From an uncultured Lachnospiraceae bacterium (GTDB lineage: Bacteria; Bacillota; Clostridia; Lachnospirales; Lachnospiraceae): DNA of 28,364 nucleotides. The notes under the pieces are model-generated. The model was not told the DNA's origin, did no database searches, and worked only from the letters and a program-made list of their open reading frames with translations. Below are positions 15,185 through 24,800 of this stretch, piece by piece. The translations under genes were made by a program, and so were the position numbers. Every line of letters begins with the position of its first letter. Position 1 is the first letter of the stretch. Where the stretch lies: assembly GCA_948441955.1 (NCBI GenBank), contig CAOJQZ010000031.1:1-28364 (forward strand). The letters run 5' to 3'.

Positions 15185-15964
15185 TTAAGCCACCGCCTTT
15201 CCATGAAAGGGTCTTCTGCATATCCAGACAAGCCCCCGGATAATACCTGGCAGTACAACAATGCAAAGCTTAATACCTGCAACGGTTCCTATAACCCCAA
15301 GAACGCCTAATATCAAACCTGTTCCAATAAGAGCCAGCCCTACGGCAATTTCCGGCACAAGCGTCACAATCCCAACACAGAAAAGAACAATACCTGTAAT
15401 GGCTATGGCTGCCGACGCAACAATAATTGACAGAAATACCAAAAAAAATGCCAGCACACCTGCAAATACGACTGCAAGGAGTGCAAGGGAAACTGGTATA
15501 ATAACCGGAGCCCCTACAAGTACAATTGCAATGATCAAAACGATCTTAAGTACAGAATTAGACTTTGGCGCCTCTCCTTTCGAATTGCTTTGGTCATATT
15601 GCGTATTCTGACTTCCGCCTCCGTTATAACGGTAACCTCCGGTCTCTTCATATCGTTTTCCTTCACTCCGGAATGATTTTCCTACGGGAACCTCCTTTTT
15701 TTCAAATCTTGTATCCTGGTATCCGGTTTCTCTGTATTCACTGTATGTTCCACTTTGACTTTCTGTTCCCTGAACACCCAAATCCGCCTTAATCGTTGCC
15801 GCAACCTTTGAAGGGCTTTCCAGCTCGTCAATTACCTGATGTTCATTCTCCTCTCCGGCATCATCAAAATAATCATTATAGTATTTCATTGCCTCCTGTC
15901 TTTCAACAACTGGTATATCCTGCAAAAGCGCTGCTAATTCTGTCATAAACTCTATACGGTTCAT
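15185..15964 (-). CDS. HAAS/DUF1700 domain membrane protein
   Basis: This 259-aa protein has an N-terminal HAAS-type domain (1-62, MNRIEFMTELAALLQDIP ... YYNDYFDDAGEEN ... ELESPSKVA). A polar Tyr/Gly-rich linker follows (about 63-137), then a strongly hydrophobic C-terminal half (about 138-249) with several predicted membrane helices. In Firmicutes, HAAS proteins are typically encoded directly after PadR regulators and are thought to work with them in signalling; the mechanism is not established. It overlaps padR by four bases (ATGA) with the ribosome binding site GGGAGGTG inside padR, a tight coupling that suggests balanced production. Confidence 0.88.
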   Translation of the reverse strand: MNRIEFMTELAALLQDIPVVERQEAMKYYNDYFDDAGEENEHQVIDELESPSKVAATIKADLGVQGTESQSGTYSEYRETGYQDTRFEKKEVPVGKSFRSEGKRYEETGGYRYNGGGSQNTQYDQSNSKGEAPKSNSVLKIVLIIAIVLVGAPVIIPVSLALLAVVFAGVLAFFLVFLSIIVASAAIAITGIVLFCVGIVTLVPEIAVGLALIGTGLILGVLGVIGTVAGIKLCIVVLPGIIRGLVWICRRPFHGKAVA

Positions 15965-16284
15965 ACAGTTACACCTCCCTCAAATAATTCATTGATCTTT
16001 TTAGAATAATCTTTCCACTCTGTACGATATAGATTCATCTGTATCATTCCCTTATCGGTCACTTTGTAATAACGTCTGTTCCGTCCGTCGAACTGCCTGT
16101 CATATACTTCCAGGCATTCATCCTTCTGAAGCCGTCTCAGGACCGGATATAAGGTTGATTCCGAGACCTCTATCGCCTTTCTTACATCCTGCGTAATCTT
16201 ATAACCGTATGTTCCCTCTTCTTCCTGCGACACAACTGCCAGTACAATTGCATCCAGAAGAGCTGCTCCGGTGTTAAATACCAT
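15961..16284 (-). CDS. PadR family transcriptional regulator
   Basis: This is a 107-residue winged-helix repressor. GTYGYKITQDVRKAIEV (24-40) and the recognition helix SESTLYPVLRRL (42-53) are typical of PadR. The wing is DRQFDGRNRRYYKVTDKG, and the short C-terminal helix is of the PadR-s2 type. It heads the operon with DUF1700, DUF4097 and PspC proteins. A perfect-consensus promoter overlapped by a 13-bp-arm palindrome lies about 65-95 bases upstream and is the natural autoregulatory operator. The ATG has AAAGGAAG upstream. The inducing signal is unknown; the operon's membrane proteins suggest an envelope cue. Confidence 0.93.
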   Translation of the reverse strand: MVFNTGAALLDAIVLAVVSQEEEGTYGYKITQDVRKAIEVSESTLYPVLRRLQKDECLEVYDRQFDGRNRRYYKVTDKGMIQMNLYRTEWKDYSKKINELFEGGVTV

Positions 16285-16346
16285 ATCTTCACTTCCTTTC
16301 GATAAGGTTGTTATAATATTATTTCTTTCTTAATATTATTTATTTC

Positions 16347-16375
16347 AACAATATTATATGATATATAATATTGTT
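16347..16375. promoter_or_regulatory. Palindromic operator, probable PadR site
   Basis: A perfect inverted repeat with arms AACAATATTATAT (16347-16359) and ATATAATATTGTT (16363-16375) is separated by three bases. It covers the spacer and -10 of the padR promoter. A related, shorter dyad of ATAATATTA half-sites lies further downstream toward padR (about 16315-16340). Binding by the adjacent PadR is inferred from position. Confidence 0.75.
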
Positions 16376-16381
16376 TGTCAA
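16353..16381 (-). promoter_or_regulatory. Consensus sigma-A promoter of the padR operon
   Basis: On the minus strand TTGACA (16381-16376), a spacer of exactly 17 bases and TATAAT (16358-16353) form a perfect vegetative promoter. The leader to the padR ATG is about 60 bases. Such a strong promoter needs repression, which fits the overlapping palindrome. Confidence 0.92.
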
Positions 16382-16440
16382 TCATAAATTGAAAAAATTT
16401 CGGCCGGAAGCGAATTACTGTGAACAAGGTAAACGGCAAT

Positions 16441-16472
16441 GGGGACGGGAAAAATTAAATTTCCCCGTCCCC
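16441..16472. repeat. GC-rich hairpin repeat, copy 2 (REP-like)
   Basis: GGGGACGGG (16441-16449) pairs with CCCGTCCCC (16464-16472) around an A/T loop. It shares arms, orientation and the loop core TTTAATTT (minus strand) with the copy at 3759-3794. It lies just past the stop of the M3 peptidase gene and before the padR promoter. GGCAAT occurs directly on both sides (16435-16440 and 16473-16478), which could be a target duplication or chance. No U-tract follows. Confidence 0.75.
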
Positions 16473-16479
16473 GGCAATT

Positions 16480-18177
16480 TTAAATATTTTTCAATTTACT
16501 TTCCGCGTACTCCATTGCCCTTTTCACGCTTCCTTCCTCAAAGGGAACGGAAAGCCCCGCGTAATTTAATGTTTCCAGATAGCTCATACTGCCGCCGCAT
16601 TTACAGAGCTTAAGATAATCCTCCCATGCCGCCTCATGATCTCTTTCATTCTTTGCCGCGAATTCCAAAGCTCCCATCGTTGTAAGGATATAATTAATAT
16701 AATAGAAGGGATACAGAAAAATATGCAGCTTATGATACCAGAATCCGCCCCGGTCAAAAAAGTCATCCTCATCATATCTGCGCCAGGGCATATAGATTTT
16801 CTCCAGCTTCTTCCATTCCAGCGTCCTCTCCTTCGGCGTAAGAGACGGATTGCCATAGCAGATGTGCTGGAATTCATCTACGGCCGTCCCGAAAGGCACC
16901 AGCATCAGCGCATCCTGCAGATGGGAGAAGAGGTACTTGTCCGCCTGCTCCCCGAAAAACATTTCGGCATACTTATAGGTAAACTGCTCCATGCTCATAG
17001 AATGGATTTCTGCAATGTCGGTGGCAGAAAAGTAGTAGGCCGACAGGGGCTGCTCCCTCATGGCCATATATCCTGCAAATGCATGACCCATCTCATGTGT
17101 CAGAACCTGCGCGTCGAAGGTGGTATGATTCAGGCACGCAAACACAAATGGAGCCAGATAATCAGGCAAAATTGTCATATATCCTGTAGACGCTTTTCCC
17201 GGCCGGTTCTTAAGATCCAAAAGCTCATGCTCGATCATAAAATCCGCAAACTCCCCTGTCTCGGGACTGATATCATGATACATCTTCCGGGCCTGTGCGA
17301 TCATAAAATCTTCATCCCCCGCCGGAACCGCATTGCCCTCCGGGAATACCCGCTTCTCATCATATGCCATCAAGGTATCGACACCCAGGCGCTCGCGCTG
17401 CATCTCATAGAGCTTCGTACATAACGGCACTGCGTACTCACGCACCTGCCTGCGGAAATCCGCCACTTCCTCCTGCCCGTAATCCGTACGTCCCTGCTGC
17501 ATATAGCCCACCGGGATAAAGCTGTCATACCCAAGGTTTTCCGCCATCTGCGTGCGGATCATGATCAGTTCGTCCCAAATCTCCTCCATCCGTTCCTCGT
17601 GGCCGTGATAAAATGCGGAGTATTCTCTGTAGGCGGCTTGGCGTACCTTTCTGTCTTCATGTCCGAAAAACTTCTGGAGCCCGTACAGGTTCCTTGTCTC
17701 TCCCATAAACGGAATCTGTGCCGATGCCATCATTTTCTCGTACTCACTGGTAAGAAGCGCTTCCTTTTGCATCAGCGGGATATTCTTCTCACAGAAGACC
17801 TTCCTTTCAAGCTCCATAGACACGAACATCTGACTGCCGTATTCCTTCTCAAGCTCTTCCCGAAACGCACAATTCATGAACGACTCCTTAAGCGCAAGGA
17901 GTTTTGGGGTCACCTCTGGCAGCTTCTCCTTTAAAAACAAGTCTTCCTTTTCATAGAATTCATCCCTTGTATCTAAGGTATGTCTGATGGACACGATGGT
18001 AACCGCTGTGTCCATATGCTTTGTCAGTTCTTCCATCTCCTTAAGACAGGCTTTCACCATCTCGTAAGACTTTGCCTGCGTCACCCGGTCAGTAAGCCCC
18101 TCTGCCTGTGTACCGATTTTCTCAAAATCCGGTCTAATATATTCCATTTTAGAAAATGTAAATTGTTTCTGCTCCAT
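16480..18177 (-). CDS. M3 family oligoendopeptidase (PepF-like)
   Basis: This is a cytoplasmic zinc metallopeptidase that degrades oligopeptides. The 565 residues have the M3 layout: a helical N-terminal region and a catalytic domain with HEMGH (361-365), the third ligand Glu about 25 residues on (DIAEIHSMSMEQF, 388-399), and a C-terminal Tyr/Gly region (YYINYILTTMGALEFA). The length matches M3B oligoendopeptidases. There is no signal peptide. It starts 28 bases after addA with an AAAGGAGAAAG site, so it is probably cotranscribed with addAB, though a functional link is not apparent. Its stop is followed at once by the hairpin repeat. Confidence 0.94.
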   Translation of the reverse strand: MEQKQFTFSKMEYIRPDFEKIGTQAEGLTDRVTQAKSYEMVKACLKEMEELTKHMDTAVTIVSIRHTLDTRDEFYEKEDLFLKEKLPEVTPKLLALKESFMNCAFREELEKEYGSQMFVSMELERKVFCEKNIPLMQKEALLTSEYEKMMASAQIPFMGETRNLYGLQKFFGHEDRKVRQAAYREYSAFYHGHEERMEEIWDELIMIRTQMAENLGYDSFIPVGYMQQGRTDYGQEEVADFRRQVREYAVPLCTKLYEMQRERLGVDTLMAYDEKRVFPEGNAVPAGDEDFMIAQARKMYHDISPETGEFADFMIEHELLDLKNRPGKASTGYMTILPDYLAPFVFACLNHTTFDAQVLTHEMGHAFAGYMAMREQPLSAYYFSATDIAEIHSMSMEQFTYKYAEMFFGEQADKYLFSHLQDALMLVPFGTAVDEFQHICYGNPSLTPKERTLEWKKLEKIYMPWRRYDEDDFFDRGGFWYHKLHIFLYPFYYINYILTTMGALEFAAKNERDHEAAWEDYLKLCKCGGSMSYLETLNYAGLSVPFEEGSVKRAMEYAESKLKNI

Positions 18178-18205
18178 AATACTTTCTCCTTTTCTTTGAG
18201 TTTTA

Positions 18206-21200
18206 TCACACCCTGATCTTCTCTTTAAGCGTAAAGGAATAGATCACCTTCTCCTTCACCCTCTTACCTGTCGTCCGCTGAATTGCCTTTGCATAATAGT
18301 CAAGCTGCGCATGATACTTTTCTGCAAGCTCCTCCGCCGTTTTTATCCTGTCTGTCTTATAATCCAGCACGGTGATTCCGTCCGGTTCCTCGAAGTACAC
18401 GTCGATAATTCCCTGTACCAGAAGCGTCTCCCCGCCTTTCGCCTCCCCGTAAACCTCGTCCGCGCCGATTCCCATGACAAAGGGCTGCTCTCTTTTAAGC
18501 TTTCCTGCTTTCGCACATTCCCGCATCCGCAGTCCCAGAGGACTTTCAAGGAAATCAAGAATATCCTTTCTCCGGATACAGTCTGCCATTTCCTTTGTCA
18601 TCTTCCTGTTTTCTGTAAATGCATCTATAGCTTCCCGGAGGCTTTCCTCCGTATATTCCTTCCTGAAGTCCAGAAGCTCCATGAGCCTGTGATAAGCCGT
18701 TCCTCTCGGCGCGCCGGAAAGCTCCTCCTCTTCCTTTAGGAATTTGGGAATCAAGGGAATGACCTCCGGTTCTTCATAGGTAAGCTCTCCTAAATCCCCT
18801 GAAAATCTGCCGTCCTCTTCAAGCATTTCCTTAAGGTGCACCCGTTTCTTAAGCTCCGATACGGTAAATTTAAGCTTTCCCGAAAGACTTCCCTTGTAAG
18901 CATAGGAAAATCCGAACTGTTTTTCCAGCATTTCTTTTGCTGCCGCATCATAGGTTTTCTCCACATCCCAGCTTTCCAGCACGGACTTTTCCATTCTCCC
19001 TGCAGCTTCTTCTGCCGCCTCCCCCCGAACAACATCTTCTAAGGTCAGCACCTGAAAATCCAGAGGGATCTCCGGCGTAAGCCGCATAAGGGCAGGCAGA
19101 ATAAAATCCCAATACGTAACTGCGCGGCTAAGCCGTCCAAAGCTTAAGGGCTCTTCTGCCTGCTCCCTTATCATCTGAAAGCTGTCAAGCTTCTTTTCAA
19201 GGTTCGGAAGGGCTCCGGTAATAATAAGCTTCTCCCTTGCACGGGTCAGGGCTACGTAGAGAACCCGAAGCTCTTCTCCCAGACTGTCCAGGGCTTCCTC
19301 CTTCTGAATGACCTTTTTTACCAGGCTTGGGCTTTTTGTACGCATATCCAGATTTACAGCATCCAGCCCCACTCCCATCCCCTGATGAAGTACCACGCTG
19401 CTTCTTACATCCTGCATATTAAAACGCTTTCCCATCCCTGCTACAAAGACAACGGGAAACTCCAGCCCCTTGCTTTTGTGGATAGTCATAATCCGCACCG
19501 TATCTGACTGCTCATCTGTAATGGCTGCCTCCCCGTAATCCACATCATATTTCCGAAGCTGCCCGATATACCGGATAAAATGAAACAGCCCTTTGTAGCT
19601 TGACGTCTCAAACGCCTTGGCCTTTTCTGATAACATATAAAGATTTGCCTTTCTCTGAATCCCTCCCGGCATGGCGGATACAAAATCGCCGTACCCTGTA
19701 TCTGCAAGAATCTTGCGGATCAGCTCATGCACAGGTGTATAAGGGACGATTTCCCGAAACACCTCCATCTGTTTCAGGCACTTATCAAGCTTCTTACGTA
19801 TGCCTTCCTCCTGCCCCTCTCTCCTGTACCGGGATACGGCAAAGAAAAAAGGTTCCTCTTTATATGTGCTCTTTATGACTGCCAGCTCTTCTCCTGTAAG
19901 TCCCCCAAAGGACGACGCCAGCACCGCCGCCAGAGGGATATCCTGCTGTTCATTATCCAGCACCTTAAGATAATCTAAAAGCACCCCGATTTCCTGCGTC
20001 TCAAAATACCCCTCCCTTGTTCCCGCGCAGGCAGGAATACCCTCTTTATTCAGCACCTCTGTAAATACATCTGCAAAACCTTTAACACTCCTTGTCAGAA
20101 TCACAATATCTGAATAACGGACCGGACGTAAGGCTCCTGACTCTTTGTCAGTCACCAGATGATTTGAAAGAAGCTCCCGGATACGTCCGGCAATCATGCG
20201 GGCTTCCAGCTCACGATCGGAAACCGGCGAAACCTCCGTAATTCCTTTCTCCTCACCTGCTTCCCTCAGCTCTTCCTTTACCTTCTCCATATCACTGTCC
20301 ATCACCAGAACCTCTGTCCGGACATTTATCCCCGCCTCCTCTGGCGCCGGAAAGGATGCCCCCGCATAAAGGGATGCCTGGTCATCGTAGGTGATTCCTC
20401 CAAGAGCCCTGGTCATAATCTGCCGGAAAATATAATTCACACTTTCTAGCACTTCCTTTCTGCTCCGGAAATTTCTATGAAGATCGATTCTCTGCTTTTT
20501 GCTGTCCTTCGTCTCGTATGCGTCAAATTTCTCCATAAACAGCTCAGGCCTCGACAGACGGAATCGGTAGATGCTCTGCTTCACATCCCCCACCATAAAG
20601 ATATTAAAGCGGCCTTCCCAGACCGTGGAAATACTAGTCAGTATAGTTTCCTGGATAAGGTTGCTGTCCTGGTACTCATCGATCATAATCTCCTGAAACT
20701 GCTGCTGATATTCCTTTGCTACAATCGACGGCACGAACCGGCCGTCCCTTTTCTCTGTCAGAATTCTTAAAGCGTACTGCTCCATATCCGAAAAGTCTAT
20801 CATATCCTTTTTACGTTTTTCTGCCTCAAAGCTTTCGGAAAATTTCTCCACAAGCTCCACCAGTATTTCCATATTTTTTCTGCAAAGCTTAAGATCCGTA
20901 AGAAATCCTTCTGTTTCCTGATAAAAATACTGGGAGCGCAAATCTGTGATAAGCTCCTTTTCCTCCTCCCGGACTGCCTTTACCCGGGCCGCCTTTTCCT
21001 CCGACACAGTTTTATCTCTGTTGGCCGGAAGACGGACCCAGGAAAGCCCTCTCATCTTTTCATTCAGCTTCTTAAAGGTATCTGCATGCGACAAGCCTTC
21101 TAACATCTGTTTATCTGCAAGAAGGGCCTCCTCATATACTGCCGGACCGTCTGCCTCCCGGCAGAGGGAAATCCCCCGTGAAAGAAGTCCGTCCGCCTCC

Positions 21201-21874
21201 TTCATGCAGCGCGCGGCATGATCCATAATCAGCCGGACAAATCTACTTTCTTCAAGCTCCTCTTTTGTTTCCGCTTTATACGCAGATGTACAGTCCCTAA
21301 GCCATCCTTGGGAATCGGGATAGCTTCTGGAAAACTCGTAGATTTTCAAAATCAGTTCTATAAGCTTTTTATCATTTCTCCCGCCGCCATATGCCGCCAC
21401 AAAATCCAGATATTCCGGCCTCGCAAGCTGGTACTGTTCCTCTAAAAGGGCCTCCAGCACATCCTGGCGCAGAAGCTTAAGCTCTCCCTCCTCCCCGATC
21501 CGAAACCCCGGGTCAAGGTCTATTGCATGAAAATGATCCCGGATAACAGATAGGCAAAAGCTATGGATGGTTGTGATCCGGGCGTTATGAATCAGGGTCG
21601 CCTGCTGTCTTAAATGTTCGTTTTCCGGATATTCCTCAAGCTTTTTCTCAATAGCTGTACGAATACGCTCCTTCATCTCCGCTGCCGCTGCCTCTGTAAA
21701 TGTCACAATCAGAAGCTGGTCTACGCTTACGGGATCTGTATCCTTCGTAAGCATTGTGATAATCCGCTCCACCAGCACCGCCGTCTTGCCGGAGCCTGCC
21801 GCCGCGGAGACAAGGATATTCCGTCCCCGAAGGTCGATTACCTGCTGCTGCTCCTTTGTCCATGCTGTGCCCAT
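18206..21874 (-). CDS. addA: ATP-dependent helicase/nuclease subunit A
   Basis: This is the RecB-like subunit of the AddAB helicase-nuclease that resects double-strand breaks to a recombination hotspot and loads RecA. The 1222 residues carry UvrD/SF1A motifs: Walker A AAAGSGKT (24-31), VTFTEAAAAEM, IDEYQDSN (Walker B), HRNFRS, MTIHKSKGLEFPVVF and VALTRAREKLIITG. A C-terminal RecB-type nuclease domain has GIID (Asp1158) and DYKTD (1171-1175), followed by YHAQLDYY. All are intact, so it is an active helicase and nuclease. The ATG is four bases after the addB stop, and the GGAGG site overlaps addB's last codons. Family length is about 1200-1250. Confidence 0.97.
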   Translation of the reverse strand: MGTAWTKEQQQVIDLRGRNILVSAAAGSGKTAVLVERIITMLTKDTDPVSVDQLLIVTFTEAAAAEMKERIRTAIEKKLEEYPENEHLRQQATLIHNARITTIHSFCLSVIRDHFHAIDLDPGFRIGEEGELKLLRQDVLEALLEEQYQLARPEYLDFVAAYGGGRNDKKLIELILKIYEFSRSYPDSQGWLRDCTSAYKAETKEELEESRFVRLIMDHAARCMKEADGLLSRGISLCREADGPAVYEEALLADKQMLEGLSHADTFKKLNEKMRGLSWVRLPANRDKTVSEEKAARVKAVREEEKELITDLRSQYFYQETEGFLTDLKLCRKNMEILVELVEKFSESFEAEKRKKDMIDFSDMEQYALRILTEKRDGRFVPSIVAKEYQQQFQEIMIDEYQDSNLIQETILTSISTVWEGRFNIFMVGDVKQSIYRFRLSRPELFMEKFDAYETKDSKKQRIDLHRNFRSRKEVLESVNYIFRQIMTRALGGITYDDQASLYAGASFPAPEEAGINVRTEVLVMDSDMEKVKEELREAGEEKGITEVSPVSDRELEARMIAGRIRELLSNHLVTDKESGALRPVRYSDIVILTRSVKGFADVFTEVLNKEGIPACAGTREGYFETQEIGVLLDYLKVLDNEQQDIPLAAVLASSFGGLTGEELAVIKSTYKEEPFFFAVSRYRREGQEEGIRKKLDKCLKQMEVFREIVPYTPVHELIRKILADTGYGDFVSAMPGGIQRKANLYMLSEKAKAFETSSYKGLFHFIRYIGQLRKYDVDYGEAAITDEQSDTVRIMTIHKSKGLEFPVVFVAGMGKRFNMQDVRSSVVLHQGMGVGLDAVNLDMRTKSPSLVKKVIQKEEALDSLGEELRVLYVALTRAREKLIITGALPNLEKKLDSFQMIREQAEEPLSFGRLSRAVTYWDFILPALMRLTPEIPLDFQVLTLEDVVRGEAAEEAAGRMEKSVLESWDVEKTYDAAAKEMLEKQFGFSYAYKGSLSGKLKFTVSELKKRVHLKEMLEEDGRFSGDLGELTYEEPEVIPLIPKFLKEEEELSGAPRGTAYHRLMELLDFRKEYTEESLREAIDAFTENRKMTKEMADCIRRKDILDFLESPLGLRMRECAKAGKLKREQPFVMGIGADEVYGEAKGGETLLVQGIIDVYFEEPDGITVLDYKTDRIKTAEELAEKYHAQLDYYAKAIQRTTGKRVKEKVIYSFTLKEKIRV

Positions 21875-21878
21875 ATCC

Positions 21879-24800
21879 TTATACCTCCTCTCCTGCTTCC
21901 CGCCTCATAGCTGCTATAGCTTCTTCCCTGCTCATTTTCCCGATGTCACGGTAATGGAAACCGGGAATCCTGCTGTCAAATCCGCACACATGGCGATACC
22001 CGCAGAAATCACACCCGCTCTCCTGACCCTTCCTGTAGGGGAGGGCATCTGTATTACCTTTTAAAATTTCCCGGTGGGTCTTTTGAACTTTTTTTACCGC
22101 ATGGCGCATCATGAGCTGAAATTCTTCCTCTGTCACAGCCTTAGAGCTCTTTGAAAGACTCCCGTTTTTATTGAATTTTAAGGGAACCGCCAGGGATTCC
22201 CCTGTCATCTGACGATCCAGATGAAAAACCACCTCCTCCTTTAGATTTATTATGCCGTCCGGCTTAAGCTCTCTTAAAATATCCTTCCTTGTATCTGCTG
22301 TTCCCTCCTTCTTTTCCACAAGGGGATCCTGGATCCGGTAATAAAATACACCCGCCGGAACCACCTCCTTTTCTGGGTGCCGGGTTTTCTGATCACGGAG
22401 CGCCGCGTCCATATACACCATAAGCTGCAGCTGCAGGCCGTGATAAAGGGCCGTAACGTCAAAGGCCGTGCCCCCTGTTTTATAATCCAGCACCTTCACA
22501 TAAAGACGTTCTTTATCCACACAGGTATCTATTCTGTCAATCTTGCCGTTTCCAAACCGTAGCTCATAGGCCGCCGGTATAAAATCTCCGGCCTTAAGCT
22601 GCTCCGTAAGAGCCCAGACAGTACGGGCAAGTAGCCTCTTTATACGCACAATCATATATTCATTGCGGGATGAACTGTAAAGAACCGAATTACCGTAGTC
22701 CGTAATGGCCTCCTCCACACTTTCCTCTATGAACATATCTCTCTGCTCTTCCGAAAGAGCTGTCCAAAGAAGCCCTGCCTCCTCTGCCTTGCAGGAAAAT
22801 TTCTCCAGAGCGCTGTGACATACATTTCCCATATCTACTGCCTGAAACTCATATTCCTGACGCTCCCTAAGTCCCAGACCGTAGGTCAGAAAATGGGCAA
22901 ATGCACAGGCGGAAAACCTCTCAATCCTGGTAATACTATCTTCAAAGGTTTCCCCGTAAAGCTTTCTTGCCACTGCCTGACTGAGCCCGTCGGATGGCCG
23001 GCTGTAATAACCGGCAAGAAGAAGCTTCTCTATTTTCTCCCTCCATTTGAGGCTTTTTAAATACCAAGAATAAAGCTCCTGCCACTGCTTATCCATGCGG
23101 TCAGGACTGTGGAATCCTTGAAGCAATACATCGATTCCCATATGCTCTGTAAGCTCTCTTGCAGAAAGCGCCTTTTCCTCCTCGTCCCGGACAGTTAAAA
23201 GCGGGTACAGCTTCTTAAGCTCCTGCACCAGATAGGAGGGTCTCATGCTTTTCCCGTCTGCCGAAACCTTGCTGTAGTAGATTTCCAGCTTCTTGGAAGG
23301 CCTGGTAAGATTCATGTACAGATAGAATTTCTGAATATATGCCTCCTCCTTCCCTCCTGGCGACAGCGCAAGTCTTTCCTTTTGGAACTGCTCCCTGTCC
23401 CGCTCGGTGAGAAGCCCGGTACGGAGCAGCGCTCCGGGCAGATGTGCATCATTAGCCCCCAGAAAAAACAAAACTTTAATATCCTTTAATCTTGTACGTT
23501 TCACATCTCCTGCAACCACTTGGTCCACCCCGGGGGGAATCACGCCTACCCGGGCCTCCGCAAGCCCCGCGTCAAGAAGTTTGCAATATTCACTTAAGGA
23601 AACCGGCTCATCTCCTAAAAGCTCCACAAATTTTTCGAACAATTCAATCAGAATACGATATATCTGGGCATACTCCTTTGCCAGGGCAAATTCTCCTGCC
23701 GCCTGAAATTTTTCCTCCTGTATTTTGAGCTTTTTCTGAAGCTCCTCCCGAACCATAAACTGGTAGATAGCTATTGTAATATCCTTTACTGTCTTTTTCC
23801 TCTGCTTCAGCACAAAAACCAGCTCATCTATTTTTTCCACCAACCGTACTCTGCAGTGATTAAGGCGGGAAAGCTCTTCCTCCTTCATGCCCTTTAAGCG
23901 GCGGATCCAGGCCTCCTGCCACCTTTTATATCCCTTAATCCCTGTGCCTATTACATAATTTTCCATTTTACAGACATCCTCATAAGAAATCTCTGAAAGA
24001 CCTGTCCGAAGAAAACGGAATACACTTTCACAGGTAAAATTCTGCTCCGCCATATTCAAAAGGCTTCGGATATATTCTACAAAGGAATTTAAAAGAATAC
24101 TCCTCTTATGATCCATAAACACCGGTATATCATACTCCTGTGAGGCCTCCTTAAGATAATCCCCGTATACCTCCATGTTACTTACAATTATGCCGATGTC
24201 ACGGTAACGGTAATTTTCTTCCCTAATAAGCCTGCGGATTTCTCCCGCCGCGCAGAAAGCCTCCTCCCTCGGGTTCCTGGCAGCATGTAGCCCGATAATA
24301 TCCTGCTCTTTCTTATAGGTTTCCTTCCCGCTTCGGAAAAGATGATGCTCTAAAAATGCAAACACTTCATTTTTACGGAAACGGTACGGGGTTCCCCCAT
24401 ACAGACAGACCGGTTCCTCTATCCGCACCCTTTCCTTCTTAGCTATCTCTGCCAGAGAGGTTACCATATGCTTACTTAAAGCAAAAAGCTGATATGGATG
24501 CCGGTAAGCATAGGGGTTTTCTCTCTCATCCATGAGAACCGTCACAATTACCCTCCTTGCATGCAGCATAAGCTCTCTTAGAAGGCGGTTCTGAACGGGG
24601 GTAAAGCCGGTAAATCCATCCAGCACAACGGTACTGTTTTTTAAAAATTCTGACCCTGGAATCTCACGGCGTAAAACATCCAGAAGCTCTTCCTTTGTAA
24701 TATATTTCTTCCTCAAATATTCCGTAAACCCCTGATATAAAACAGCAATATCCTTTAGCTTATAATAAAGCCCGCAGCCCTCTCCGACTGCCTCCATCAT

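Noticed and set aside
15183..15266. Longer DUF4097 protein with 28 extra N-terminal residues
   Set aside because: The extension overlaps DUF1700 out of frame; the ATG at 15182 precedes a normal transmembrane anchor.
16636..17424. 262-codon plus-strand open frame
   Set aside because: It lies fully antisense to the M3 peptidase, which has an intact HEMGH site and start signals; the frame's protein shows no family features and it lacks a convincing ribosome binding site.
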